5,956 bases of DNA. It comes from Clostridiales bacterium. GTDB lineage: Bacteria; Bacillota_A; Clostridia; Peptostreptococcales; Anaerovoracaceae. The position numbers and the translations under genes are program-made. The stretch covers positions 1 to 5,956 of the forward strand of contig JAAZHB010000083.1 in NCBI GenBank assembly GCA_012510935.1, given 5' to 3'. Under the pieces are notes generated by a model. The model made no database searches and had not been told where the DNA came from. It saw only the letters and a list, made by a program, of their open reading frames with translations. Positions within the stretch are counted from its first letter, which is position 1; each line of letters begins with the position of its first letter. Positions 1 through 5,735 of the stretch are shown piece after piece.

Positions 1-3000
1 TATCCGCAATCATCAAGAAGATCAATTACATCCATCTCACTTGCACCATCAAATACTGGGGTTGAAATGTACCATCCCTTAGTTTTAGCTGCAAGTCCGA
101 GGTGAACCTCGAGTACCTGTCCGACATTCATACGAGAAGGTACACCTAGAGGGTTAAGCATTACCTGCAATGCTTCTCCATCCTCTCTGAATGGCATGTC
201 TTCCTGCGGAAGTATTCTTGATACTACACCCTTATTACCATGTCGTCCGGCCATCTTGTCGCCGACATTAATCTTTCTCTTGTTAGCAACATAAACTCTT
301 ACAACCTTGTTTACACCAGGGCTTAGTGAGCTGCTGTTCTCTCTATCAAAGACTCTAACATCGATAACAATACCTTCCTCGCCATGTGGGAGTCTAAGTG
401 AGCTATCTCTTACTTCCTTTGACTTCTCTCCGAAAATTGCACGAAGCATTCTAGCTTCTGGAGTTAGGTCAGTCTCACTCTTAGGTGTAAGTTTTCCAAC
501 AAGAATGTCAGTAGATTTAACTTCAGCACCTACTCTGATGATACCTTCCTCATCTAGCTCCTTAAGAACACTCTCTCCAACATTTGGAATATCTCTTGTG
601 ATTTCTTCTGGTCCGAGCTTAGTGTCTCTTGCTTCACACTCATGCTTCTCAATGTGAAGAGATGTAAGAACATCATCCATTAGGATTCTCTCATTAAGAA
701 TAATAGCATCCTCGTAGTTATAACCTTCCCAAGTCATAAATCCTATTAGAAGGTTCTTTCCTAGAGAAATCTCTCCAAGACTAGTTGAAGGTCCATCTGC
801 TACTACTTCTCCTACTTCTATATGTTCTCCGCAAGCTACGATAGGCCTCTGGTTAATACAAGTTCCCTGGTTTGAACGCTGGAACTTAAGCATTTTATAT
901 TCGTCAAGATCCCCATTGTCATCTCTCTTGATTTTAATAGTTGTTCCGTCAACAAACTCAACAGTACCTGCATTCTTGCAAAGAACTACTGCACCTGAAT
1001 CACAAGCAGCCTTATACTCAATACCAGTTCCAACATATGGGCTCTCTGTTAATAGTAGTGGTACTGCCTGACGCTGCATGTTAGAACCCATCAGCGCACG
1101 GTTGGCATCATCGTTCTCTAGGAACGGAATCATTGCTGTTGCTACTGAAACTACCTGCTTAGGTGATACATCCATGTAGTCTACTTCGTTCTTAGGCACC
1201 ATTGTAATCTCGCCGCGAACACCTCTTACAGCACCCTTATTGTTAATGAATCTTCCATTCTCATCTAGCGGCTCATTTGCCTGTGCAACTATTACAGGAT
1301 CTTCATCTGTTGCAGACAGATATTCTACCTCGCTGGTTACAATACCGTTTTCCTTGTCAACCTTACGGTAAGGAGTCTCGATAAAACCATACTCATTTAT
1401 AATTCCATAAGTAGTAAGAGAACCGATAAGACCAATGTTAGGTCCTTCTGGAGTCTCGATAGGACACATTCTTCCATAGTGGGAATAGTGTACGTCTCTA
1501 ACTTCCATTCCAGCTCTTTCTCTTGATAGACCGCCAGGTCCAAGCGCTGAAAGTCTTCTCTTATGAGTTAGTTCAGCAAGCGGGTTGTTCTGGTCCATGA
1601 ATTGAGATAGCTGTGATGAACCAAAGAACTCCTTAATAGCTGCTGTAACAGGTCTAATGTTAATTAGCTGCTGCGGAGTAGAATTCTCAGTTGTCATTCT
1701 CTCCCTGATAGCTCTTTCCATTCTTGCAAAACCGATTCTGCACTGATTCTGTAAGAGTTCTCCAACTGACTTTAGTCTTCTATTGCCTAAATGGTCAATA
1801 TCATCTGTCTCACCAATTCCATGGTTAAGGTTAAGAAGATATGAAACTGAAGCCTCAATATCCTCTATAATAATATTCTTAGGTGCAAGCTCCTTCTTCC
1901 TTGTTGCAAAGCCAAGCTTTAGCTTATCTTCATCACCATCTGCTTCTTCGATGATTTCCATAAGAACTGGGTAGAAAACTTTCTCCGAAAGCTTATATGG
2001 AGCTAGATCTAGGTCTACATATTTTGCAGGGTCGACAAATCTGTTACCAATAACCTTGGTAATTGCATCTGACTCGAGTTCCTTGCTCTCACACCATACA
2101 TATTCTACACCTGCATCTTCAATTGCCATTGCAAGGTCTGAATCAATTCTTTGACCTACTTCGGCAAGAATTTCGCCTGTTAGAGGATCGACTATATCCT
2201 CCTTCGCTACAACTGCATCTTCAATTCTTGAAGAAAGGCCTAGCTTCATGTTGTACTTATAACGACCAACCTTTGCAAGGTCATAACGCCTCGAATCAAA
2301 GAGCAATGAATTTAGCATTGATCTTGCATTGTCTGTTGTTGGAGGATCTCCCGGTCTTAGTCTCTTGTACAGTTCCTTAAGACCTTCCTCTGTATTTTTG
2401 GTAGGATCCTTCTCAAGAGTTTTTAGCAATCTGTCGTCATCACCAAAAACCTCAAGGATATCTTCATTGCTGCTATATCCAAGAGCTCTTAAGAAAGATG
2501 TAATTGTCTGTTTTCTTGTTCTATCTACTCTAACATTCAACACTCCGAACTGATCTGTCTCATACTCAATCCAAGCTCCTCTGTTAGGGATAATCTGTGA
2601 TTTGAAGAGATTGTTGTTAGACTTATCTACTTCAACATCATAATATGGACCTGGCGATCTTACCATCTGAGTAACGATCGCTCTCTCAGCACCGTTATAA
2701 ATAAAAGTTCCCCTCTCAGTCATAAGAGGAAAATCTCCCATAAATACTGGCTGTTCCTTGATTTCACCGGTCTCTTTGTTAATTAGTCTTACTCTAACTG
2801 TAAGAGATGTCGCATATGTTGTATCTCTGTCCTTGCACTCTTCTTGTGTGTACTTTGTTGTCTCAGAGAAAGAATAATCAGCGAACTCAAGACTAAGAGT
2901 GTTAGCTGTGTCGCGAACTGGTGATACATCTTCAAGAACCTCACCGAGGCCTTCTTTAATGAACCACTCGAATGACTTAGTCTGCATATCAATTAGGTTT

Positions 3001-3074
3001 GGCATTTCGCAAACTTCATTGATTTTGGAATAAGACATACGTTCTTTTCTTCCAACTTTTACTGGTTTTGGCAT
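1..3074 (-). CDS. rpoB: DNA-directed RNA polymerase subunit beta (3' end outside window)
   Basis: The beta subunit forms one pincer of RNA polymerase and part of the active site, and is the rifampicin target. The frame is open from the ATG at 3074 to the left edge: 1024 codons with no frameshift that I can see. The start has AAGGAG 7 nt upstream. Landmarks in order are MVRSPGPYY (137-145), in the N-terminal protrusion and lobe region, and the rifampicin region with [11 protein letters not shown] (488-498) and [13 protein letters not shown] (503-515). Then come [13 protein letters not shown] and [12 protein letters not shown] (938-949). Lys940 and Lys948 there correspond to E. coli Lys1065 and Lys1073 beside the active centre. 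The window ends after TPVFDGA (1005-1011). Asp494, His504 and Ser509 (E. coli 516, 526, 531) are the sensitive-type residues. About 200 C-terminal residues (clamp and switch region) are missing, judging from Clostridia homologues. rpoC would be expected next, beyond the window. Confidence 0.98.
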   Translation of the reverse strand, partial: MPKPVKVGRKERMSYSKINEVCEMPNLIDMQTKSFEWFIKEGLGEVLEDVSPVRDTANTLSLEFADYSFSETTKYTQEECKDRDTTYATSLTVRVRLINKETGEIKEQPVFMGDFPLMTERGTFIYNGAERAIVTQMVRSPGPYYDVEVDKSNNNLFKSQIIPNRGAWIEYETDQFGVLNVRVDRTRKQTITSFLRALGYSSNEDILEVFGDDDRLLKTLEKDPTKNTEEGLKELYKRLRPGDPPTTDNARSMLNSLLFDSRRYDLAKVGRYKYNMKLGLSSRIEDAVVAKEDIVDPLTGEILAEVGQRIDSDLAMAIEDAGVEYVWCESKELESDAITKVIGNRFVDPAKYVDLDLAPYKLSEKVFYPVLMEIIEEADGDEDKLKLGFATRKKELAPKNIIIEDIEASVSYLLNLNHGIGETDDIDHLGNRRLKSVGELLQNQCRIGFARMERAIRERMTTENSTPQQLINIRPVTAAIKEFFGSSQLSQFMDQNNPLAELTHKRRLSALGPGGLSRERAGMEVRDVHYSHYGRMCPIETPEGPNIGLIGSLTTYGIINEYGFIETPYRKVDKENGIVTSEVEYLSATDEDPVIVAQANEPLDENGRFINNKGAVRGVRGEITMVPKNEVDYMDVSPKQVVSVATAMIPFLENDDANRALMGSNMQRQAVPLLLTESPYVGTGIEYKAACDSGAVVLCKNAGTVEFVDGTTIKIKRDDNGDLDEYKMLKFQRSNQGTCINQRPIVACGEHIEVGEVVADGPSTSLGEISLGKNLLIGFMTWEGYNYEDAIILNERILMDDVLTSLHIEKHECEARDTKLGPEEITRDIPNVGESVLKELDEEGIIRVGAEVKSTDILVGKLTPKSETDLTPEARMLRAIFGEKSKEVRDSSLRLPHGEEGIVIDVRVFDRENSSSLSPGVNKVVRVYVANKRKINVGDKMAGRHGNKGVVSRILPQEDMPFREDGEALQVMLNPLGVPSRMNVGQVLEVHLGLAAKTKGWYISTPVFDGASEMDVIDLLDDCG

Positions 3075-3088
3075 TGTTTCACTCCTTC

Positions 3089-3108
3089 TTGTTCTTCAAA
3101 AAGAACAA
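3089..3108 (-). repeat. 8-bp hairpin abutting the rpoB Shine-Dalgarno
   Basis: UUGUUCUU, loop UUUG and AAGAACAA form a perfect 8-bp stem. Its last base is one nucleotide before the rpoB Shine-Dalgarno AAGGAG (3082-3087), which is 7 nt from the ATG at 3074. The base at 3108 is shared with the 12-bp repeat, so the two can stack but not both use that base. It may hold the ribosome-binding site open or tune rpoB translation. Confidence 0.55.
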
Positions 3109-3154
3109 TTTTTGCTAAATTTCAAAGCAATTTTCACCATTTTTTAGCAAAAAT
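3108..3154 (-). repeat. 12-bp inverted repeat upstream of rpoB
   Basis: ATTTTTGCTAAA (3143-3154 read on the sense strand) and TTTAGCAAAAAT (3108-3119) are perfect complements separated by 23 nt. A further TTGCT within the loop (3126-3130) could instead pair with the AGCAA of the downstream arm (3112-3116). The repeat is AT-rich, so some of it may be compositional. As RNA it would bring the rpoB ribosome-binding region next to a long stem. Confidence 0.5.
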
Positions 3155-3172
3155 CGACTTCCCCATAACGCA

Positions 3173-3204
3173 CGAATTGAGCCCTTATATAAGGACTCAA
3201 TTCG
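3173..3204 (-). repeat. 32-nt near-perfect hairpin in the rplL-rpoB spacer
   Basis: The sense RNA folds as CGAAUUGAG/CUCAAUUCG (9 bp), one U-G pair, CCUU/AAGG (4 bp) and an AUAU loop. The single non-Watson-Crick position (3182/3195) is a G-U wobble in the minus-strand RNA but a C/A mismatch in the plus-strand RNA. That fits selection for an RNA stem in the operon transcript. No U-tract follows (UGCGUU), so it is not a classical terminator. I know of no named element that matches it. Confidence 0.65.
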
Positions 3205-3273
3205 ACTATTGTGTGGTTCGAGCCCATATCGCAGGGCCCAATTTGTAAAATGTCATTTGCCTAAGCAGATGTC

Positions 3274-3295
3274 TTTCTCCTGTTAACAGGAGAAA
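3274..3295 (-). repeat. 22-nt perfect palindrome just after rplL
   Basis: TTTCTCCTG, a TTAA centre and CAGGAGAAA make a 9-bp perfect stem with a 4-nt loop, 18 nt after the rplL stop. No U-tract follows on either strand (GACATC on the sense side), so it is not a standard terminator. Its position suggests an mRNA processing or 3'-end stabilising site between rplL and rpoB; E. coli has an attenuator and an RNase III site in the same spacer. The 3' arm also contains AGGAG, a Shine-Dalgarno-like string, but no ATG follows at a useful distance. Confidence 0.6.
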
Positions 3296-3313
3296 TATTT
3301 ATAAAGCTTCTAA

Positions 3314-3682
3314 TTAAGCAAGCTCTACAACAGCGCCTACAGCTTCAAGAGCTTCCTTAAGAGCGTTTGCTTCGCCAGCCTCAATGTTCTCCTTAACATT
3401 AGCAGGAGCTCCATCTACTAGAGCCTTTGCTTCCTTAAGTCCAAGACCTGTTGCTTCTCTTACAGCCTTGATTACCTTAATCTTCTCAGCTCCAACTTCC
3501 TTAAGAACTACGTTGAATTCTGTCTTCTCTTCAGCCTCTTCGCCTGCTGCTGCACCGCCTGCTGCTGGTGCTGCTACTGCTACTGCTGATACTCCGAACT
3601 CCTCCTCAAGAGCCTTAACAAGCTCGTTGATCTCAAGAAGGCTCATGCCCTTTAGGGCTTCAATGATCTGATTCTTATCCAT
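3314..3682 (-). CDS. rplL: 50S ribosomal protein L7/L12
   Basis: L12 is the multicopy P-stalk protein that recruits EF-Tu, EF-G and the initiation and release factors. The product has 122 residues, normal for the family. Residues 1-33 form the N-terminal dimerisation and L10-binding region. Residues 34-52 are the flexible Ala/Gly-rich hinge, with [14 protein letters not shown] and then an acidic run. Residues 53-122 are the C-terminal factor-binding domain, with the near-invariant [20 protein letters not shown] (74-93) and its surface lysines and arginine. The start at 3682 has AAGGAG 7 nt upstream (3690-3695). Codon use is strongly biased (GCT/GCA for Ala, CTT for Leu), as expected for a highly expressed gene. 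The stop is TAA. The 239-nt spacer that follows holds no gene; B. subtilis has ybxB at this point. Confidence 0.98.
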   Translation of the reverse strand: MDKNQIIEALKGMSLLEINELVKALEEEFGVSAVAVAAPAAGGAAAGEEAEEKTEFNVVLKEVGAEKIKVIKAVREATGLGLKEAKALVDGAPANVKENIEAGEANALKEALEAVGAVVELA

Positions 3683-3750
3683 TGTTTATCTCCTTATTAA
3701 TTCTTATAATGTGTATGACTGCGTGTCATTTCTAGTAAAAAATTTAAATT

Positions 3751-3784
3751 TTGTTTAAGCAACATTATCTATGCTGCTACACAA
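3751..3784 (-). repeat. Extended hairpin in the rplJ-rplL spacer
   Basis: The sense RNA has an 8-bp stem AGCAGCAU/AUGUUGCU around an AGAUA loop (3771-3778 with 3758-3765). Beyond a small internal loop it extends by UUGU/ACAA (3781-3784 with 3751-3754). One pair is G-U in the operon RNA but a C/A mismatch on the other strand, which favours a role in the operon transcript. It starts 13 nt after the rplJ stop. An AT-only palindrome (3739-3752) and a U6 run (3737-3742) follow, but the U-run is 8 nt past the stem, too far for a normal terminator. A processing or stability element setting the L10:L12 ratio is possible. Confidence 0.5.
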
Positions 3785-3797
3785 CTTTGTATAATGC

Positions 3798-4298
3798 TTA
3801 CGCTTCTTCCTTCTCGGCAACAGCCTTGAGTGTAAGAGCAAGCTTTGTGATAGGTGACTGGATGCTTCCCATGAAACGTCCAATAAGTACCTCTCTTGAA
3901 GGAATTGTTGCAAGTTCTTCGATCTGCGCTTTTGAGAAAACTTCTCCTTCAACAACACCACCCTTGAAAGCCATCTTCTTATACTTTTTAATAGCCTCTG
4001 AAAGGATTCTTGCTGATACAGTAGCGTCCTCTGTGCAGAATGCGAACGCGCTTGATCCCTTAAGTGCTTCTCCCTCTGAAAGTGCTTCAGCTGGTGTTCC
4101 AGCTATAGCTCTCTTTACTAGTGAGTTCTTATATACAGTGAATGAAACATTCTCCTTACGAAGATCTGATCTAATTGCTGTTGCTTCTTCTACTGTCAAT
4201 CCAAGGTAATCAACAACTACTACTGATACGGAGCTGTCGAACTTCTCCTTAATTTCATCGATGACAACCTGCTTTGCTGCTTTTGCTTCTACAGACAT
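3798..4298 (-). CDS. rplJ: 50S ribosomal protein L10
   Basis: L10 is the base of the P-stalk: its N-terminal domain binds 23S rRNA beside L11 and its C-terminal helix carries L12 dimers. The L10-L12 complex also represses its own mRNA through the upstream leader. The product has 166 residues, close to the E. coli length of 165. Visible family motifs are VVVVDYLGLTVEEATAIRSD (27-46) and FTVYKNSLVKRAI (53-65). From about residue 132 (IPSREVLIGRFMGSIQSPI) begins the segment leading into the long L12-binding helix, which ends in an acidic AEKEEA tail. The start at 4298 is supported by AAAGGAG with 5-nt spacing. It is preceded by the L10 leader and followed after 115 nt by rplL. The gene is intact. 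Confidence 0.97.
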   Translation of the reverse strand: MSVEAKAAKQVVIDEIKEKFDSSVSVVVVDYLGLTVEEATAIRSDLRKENVSFTVYKNSLVKRAIAGTPAEALSEGEALKGSSAFAFCTEDATVSARILSEAIKKYKKMAFKGGVVEGEVFSKAQIEELATIPSREVLIGRFMGSIQSPITKLALTLKAVAEKEEA

Positions 4299-4303
4299 AT
4301 GTT

Positions 4304-4331
4304 CTCCTTTCTTGAAGGACCTAGGGCCTTC
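4304..4331 (-). promoter_or_regulatory. rplJ Shine-Dalgarno with two alternative flanking hairpins
   Basis: The rplJ Shine-Dalgarno AAAGGAG (4304-4310) sits 5 nt before the ATG at 4298. The segment CCUUC (4314-4318) can pair upstream with GAAGG (4327-4331), which leaves the site free. Alternatively its CCUU (4315-4318) can pair downstream with AAGG (4306-4309) of the site itself, masking it. The stems are only 4-5 bp, so the proposed masking is tentative, while the ribosome-binding site itself is clear. Confidence 0.5.
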
Positions 4332-4348
4332 ATAGTTGTCGTAGTTGG

Positions 4349-4387
4349 CCTATTTGACCATGCGCCGATTAATCGGCAATGAATAGG
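4349..4387 (-). repeat. Nested hairpin that competes with the L10-leader closing helix
   Basis: CCUAUU (4382-4387) can pair with AAUAGG (4349-4354). Inside it sits the perfect 14-nt palindrome GCCGATTAATCGGC (4364-4377). The CCU of the first arm is also the end of the UUGUACCU arm that closes the L10-leader helix, so the two structures cannot form fully together. This is the layout of an alternative-fold switch. The pairing is seen; the switching is inferred. Confidence 0.5.
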
Positions 4388-4490
4388 TACAAAAGTCCCC
4401 GCTTAGTTTCTTTATTCAAGACGTTAACGGGGTTCAATTTATCATTGTACCTCGGCGGGAAATTAAGCTTACGCACCCGCTGTCTACGGC
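4382..4490 (-). ncRNA. L10 leader (ribosomal protein L10-L12 autoregulatory RNA)
   Basis: The 217-nt rplA-rplJ spacer contains the conserved Firmicutes L10-leader core. It starts GCCGUAGACAGCGGGUGC, has a GCGGG/CCCGC stem (4476-4480 with 4455-4459) capped by a GUAA-type loop and UUAAU, and ends in CCGAGGUAC. A second helix pairs AGGUACAA with UUGUACCU (4445-4452 with 4385-4392, 8 perfect pairs). It encloses a CCCCG/CGGGG stem (4428-4432 with 4397-4401). In this family the L10-(L12)4 complex binds the leader and lowers rplJ-rplL expression. The order rplA, leader, rplJ is the expected one. No strong U-tract is visible; only ACUUUUG follows the CGGGG arm. I therefore cannot say whether control here is by termination or by translation. 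The call rests on recognised consensus and position. Confidence 0.85.
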
Positions 4491-4515
4491 TTATATTCTT
4501 TTTTTGTTACTAATA

Positions 4516-5211
4516 CTACACTGAAAGTGTTGCGGTATTAAGCTTTACTCCAGGGCTCATTGTTGCAGCAACTGTAACGCTCTTGAAATACTGTCCCTTT
4601 GCTGCTGCTGGCTTAGCCTTAGCAATAGCTCCAATGATTGTATTTGCGTTTGCAATTAGCTGATCGTTGCTGAAAGACTTCTTGCCAATTACAACATGGA
4701 TAATGTTAGCCTTGTCAAGACGATACTCAACCTTACCTGCCTTAATGTCCTCGAGAGCCTTCTCGATATCCATTGTTACAGTTCCTGACTTAGGGTTAGG
4801 CATAAGTCCCTTTGGACCAAGAACCTTACCAAGTCTACCTACAACGCCCATCATATCTGGAGTTGCAACTACTGCATCAAAATCGAACCATCCCTCTTTC
4901 TGAATCTTCTCAGCCATGTCTTCAGCACCTACAAAATCTGCTCCTGCAGCTGTAGCTTCTTCAGCCTTAGGTCCTTTTGCAAATACAAGAACCTTCTTAG
5001 TCTTACCAGTTCCATGCGGTAGGACAACTGCGCCTCTAACTTGCTGATCTGCATGTCTTCCATCTACTCCGAGTCGGAAGTGCATTTCTACTGTCTCATC
5101 AAACTTTGCTGATGGGAAAGCCTTTACTTTCTCTACAGCGCTTGTTACGTCAAAAAGCTCCTGCTTATCGAAGTTCTCAACGCTTGCGTTGTATTTCTTT
5201 GATCTCTTCAT
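4516..5211 (-). CDS. rplA: 50S ribosomal protein L1
   Basis: L1 binds helices 76-78 of 23S rRNA, forming the mobile L1 stalk that helps release E-site tRNA. In many bacteria it also represses translation of its own operon mRNA. From the ATG at 5211 the product is 231 residues, within the usual 229-235, and begins MKRSKKY like other L1 proteins. Domain I is split between the N- and C-termini and surrounds the inserted domain II (about 70-160). The signature [11 protein letters not shown] is at 131-141. A conserved Thr-Met pair near the C-terminus (217-218), in the RNA-binding face of domain I, is also present. A longer frame opens at 5262, but those 17 codons run through the regulatory hairpin and lack a ribosome-binding site. 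The gene ends TAG, with a 5-bp hairpin (ACACT/AGTGT, 4518-4530) over the last codons. It is intact. Confidence 0.97.
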   Translation of the reverse strand: MKRSKKYNASVENFDKQELFDVTSAVEKVKAFPSAKFDETVEMHFRLGVDGRHADQQVRGAVVLPHGTGKTKKVLVFAKGPKAEEATAAGADFVGAEDMAEKIQKEGWFDFDAVVATPDMMGVVGRLGKVLGPKGLMPNPKSGTVTMDIEKALEDIKAGKVEYRLDKANIIHVVIGKKSFSNDQLIANANTIIGAIAKAKPAAAKGQYFKSVTVAATMSPGVKLNTATLSV

Positions 5212-5215
5212 TTTT

Positions 5216-5222
5216 CCTCCTT
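5216..5222 (-). promoter_or_regulatory. rplA ribosome-binding site, which fixes the start
   Basis: AAGGAGG lies 4 nt before the ATG at 5211. It decides between this start and the in-frame ATG at 5262, which has no Shine-Dalgarno before it and would add 17 residues unlike any L1 N-terminus. The site directly follows the putative L1-binding hairpin, with one nucleotide between them. Confidence 0.85.
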
Positions 5223-5223
5223 G

Positions 5224-5257
5224 GTGGTGCAAACGGTGTCTAGTGACTACCTCCCAC
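5224..5257 (-). promoter_or_regulatory. Putative L1-binding autoregulatory RNA element mimicking the 23S L1 site
   Basis: The rplK-rplA spacer RNA can fold as a lower stem GUGG/CCAC (5254-5257 with 5224-5227). An asymmetric internal loop follows, GA on the 5' side and GUUUGCA on the 3' side. The upper stem is GGU/ACC, then a bulged A, GUC/GAC and an ACUA loop. The 5' strand GUGGGAGG, together with a longer loop before CCAC, matches the 23S rRNA L1 site from memory (GGUGGGAGG ... GAAAUACCACC in E. coli). L1 is known to repress its own operon by binding an mRNA copy of this site. The element ends one nucleotide before the rplA Shine-Dalgarno, so bound L1 should hinder rplA initiation. The fold is seen in the sequence; its function is inferred from the rRNA likeness and position. 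Confidence 0.75.
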
Positions 5258-5261
5258 TGCA

Positions 5262-5687
5262 TTAATCAACTACTGTAACTCCCATGCTACGAGCTGTACC
5301 CTTAACCATATCAACTGCTGCCTCAAGTGAAGCTGCGTTTAGGTCTGGCATCTTAGTCTTAGCGATTTCTTCTGCCTGAGCTCTTGTAATTGTTCCAACC
5401 TTTGTCTTGTTAGGAACTCCTGAGCCAGACTCAATACCTGCAGCCTTTTTAATAAGAACTGGTGCTGGTGGAGTCTTGCAGATGAAAGTGAATGATTTAT
5501 CCGAAAATACAGTAATTACTGTTGGGATAATCATGCCCTGCTGATCAGAAGTTTTAGCATTGAACTGCTTACAGAAGTCCATAATATTTACGCCCTTCTG
5601 TCCAAGTGCTGGTCCAACTGGTGGTGCTGGTGTCGCTGCTCCTGCTGGAATCTGTAGCTTAATAAAGCCATCGATCTTCTTTGCCAT
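5262..5687 (-). CDS. rplK: 50S ribosomal protein L11
   Basis: L11 binds the GTPase-associated region of 23S rRNA (helices 43/44) at the base of the P-stalk and is the site of thiostrepton action. The product is 141 residues, as expected for the family (142 in E. coli). Residues 1-70 are the N-terminal domain, with the hallmark [19 protein letters not shown] at 21-39. Prolines 23 and 26, the positions whose change gives thiostrepton resistance in other bacteria, are both present. Residues 71-141 are the rRNA-binding domain, with the [15 protein letters not shown] segment and the terminal signature TARSMGV. The start at 5687 is set by the family-typical MAKK and by AAAGGAG 11 nt upstream (5699-5705). 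The gene follows nusG by 47 nt and precedes rplA by 50 nt. Its stop overlaps an ATG (TAATG) that I do not regard as the rplA start. The gene is intact. Confidence 0.98.
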   Translation of the reverse strand: MAKKIDGFIKLQIPAGAATPAPPVGPALGQKGVNIMDFCKQFNAKTSDQQGMIIPTVITVFSDKSFTFICKTPPAPVLIKKAAGIESGSGVPNKTKVGTITRAQAEEIAKTKMPDLNAASLEAAVDMVKGTARSMGVTVVD

Positions 5688-5721
5688 GTTATATATGTCT
5701 CCTTTCTACTTTAACTTCAAG

Positions 5722-5735
5722 ACGAATCTATTCGT
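5722..5735 (-). repeat. Small hairpin at the nusG stop codon
   Basis: This is a perfect inverted repeat (ACGAAT, 2-nt centre, ATTCGT) that starts inside the nusG TAA codon and continues into the nusG-rplK spacer. In RNA it would give a 5-bp stem with a UAGA loop. No U-tract follows, so it is not a terminator. It is short enough to be chance; the role is unknown. Confidence 0.35.

Larger units (their letters stand above)
3075..3313 (-). other. 239-nt rplL-rpoB spacer without a gene
   Basis: This stretch carries no plausible coding sequence on either strand and no good -35/-10 pair in the sense direction. It is filled with the four inverted repeats listed separately. It also holds a weaker GCCC/GGGC pairing (3234-3237 with 3222-3225) and two copies of GGGCUC (3220-3225 and 3179-3184), each able to pair with the same GAGUCC (3193-3198). 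The density of structure suggests a regulatory or processing region that separates beta-subunit expression from ribosomal-protein expression; the mechanism is not visible. Confidence 0.6.

Noticed and set aside
307..657. Plus-strand open frame of 116 codons.
   Set aside because: It is opposite the intact rpoB frame, is Ser/Leu-rich as expected of an antisense shadow, and has no ribosome-binding site or recognisable domain.
3212..3228. tRNA T-arm look-alike on the plus strand (5-bp stem around TTCGAGC), followed by GCAGGGCCCA resembling an acceptor end.
   Set aside because: No matching 5' acceptor strand, D-arm or anticodon arm can be placed upstream. The region is occupied by the 32-nt hairpin, and the orientation opposes the operon.
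3384..3671. Plus-strand open frame of 95 codons opposite rplL.
   Set aside because: It is a mirror of the Ala/Gly/Glu-rich L12 coding sequence, with no independent support.
3751..4209. Plus-strand open frame of 152 codons opposite rplJ.
   Set aside because: It is a shadow of rplJ with low-complexity Ser/Ala content and no Shine-Dalgarno before its ATG; the L10 frame is clearly the real one.
4397..4432. CCCCG/CGGGG hairpin followed by ACUUUUG as a rho-independent terminator.
   Set aside because: The loop is about 26 nt, the U-run has only four bases, and the segment lies inside the L10-leader helix, so it is better read as part of the leader.
4491..4560. Possible promoter upstream of the L10 leader (TTAATA, 17 nt, TAGTAT, or a TATAAG at 4491-4496).
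   Set aside because: Each box matches consensus at only about four of six positions, or lacks a partner -35. An internal promoter is possible but is not shown by the sequence.
5212..5262. Longer rplA start at the ATG at 5262.
   Set aside because: The extra 17 residues do not resemble an L1 N-terminus, the ATG lacks a Shine-Dalgarno, and AAGGAGG lies just before the ATG at 5211.
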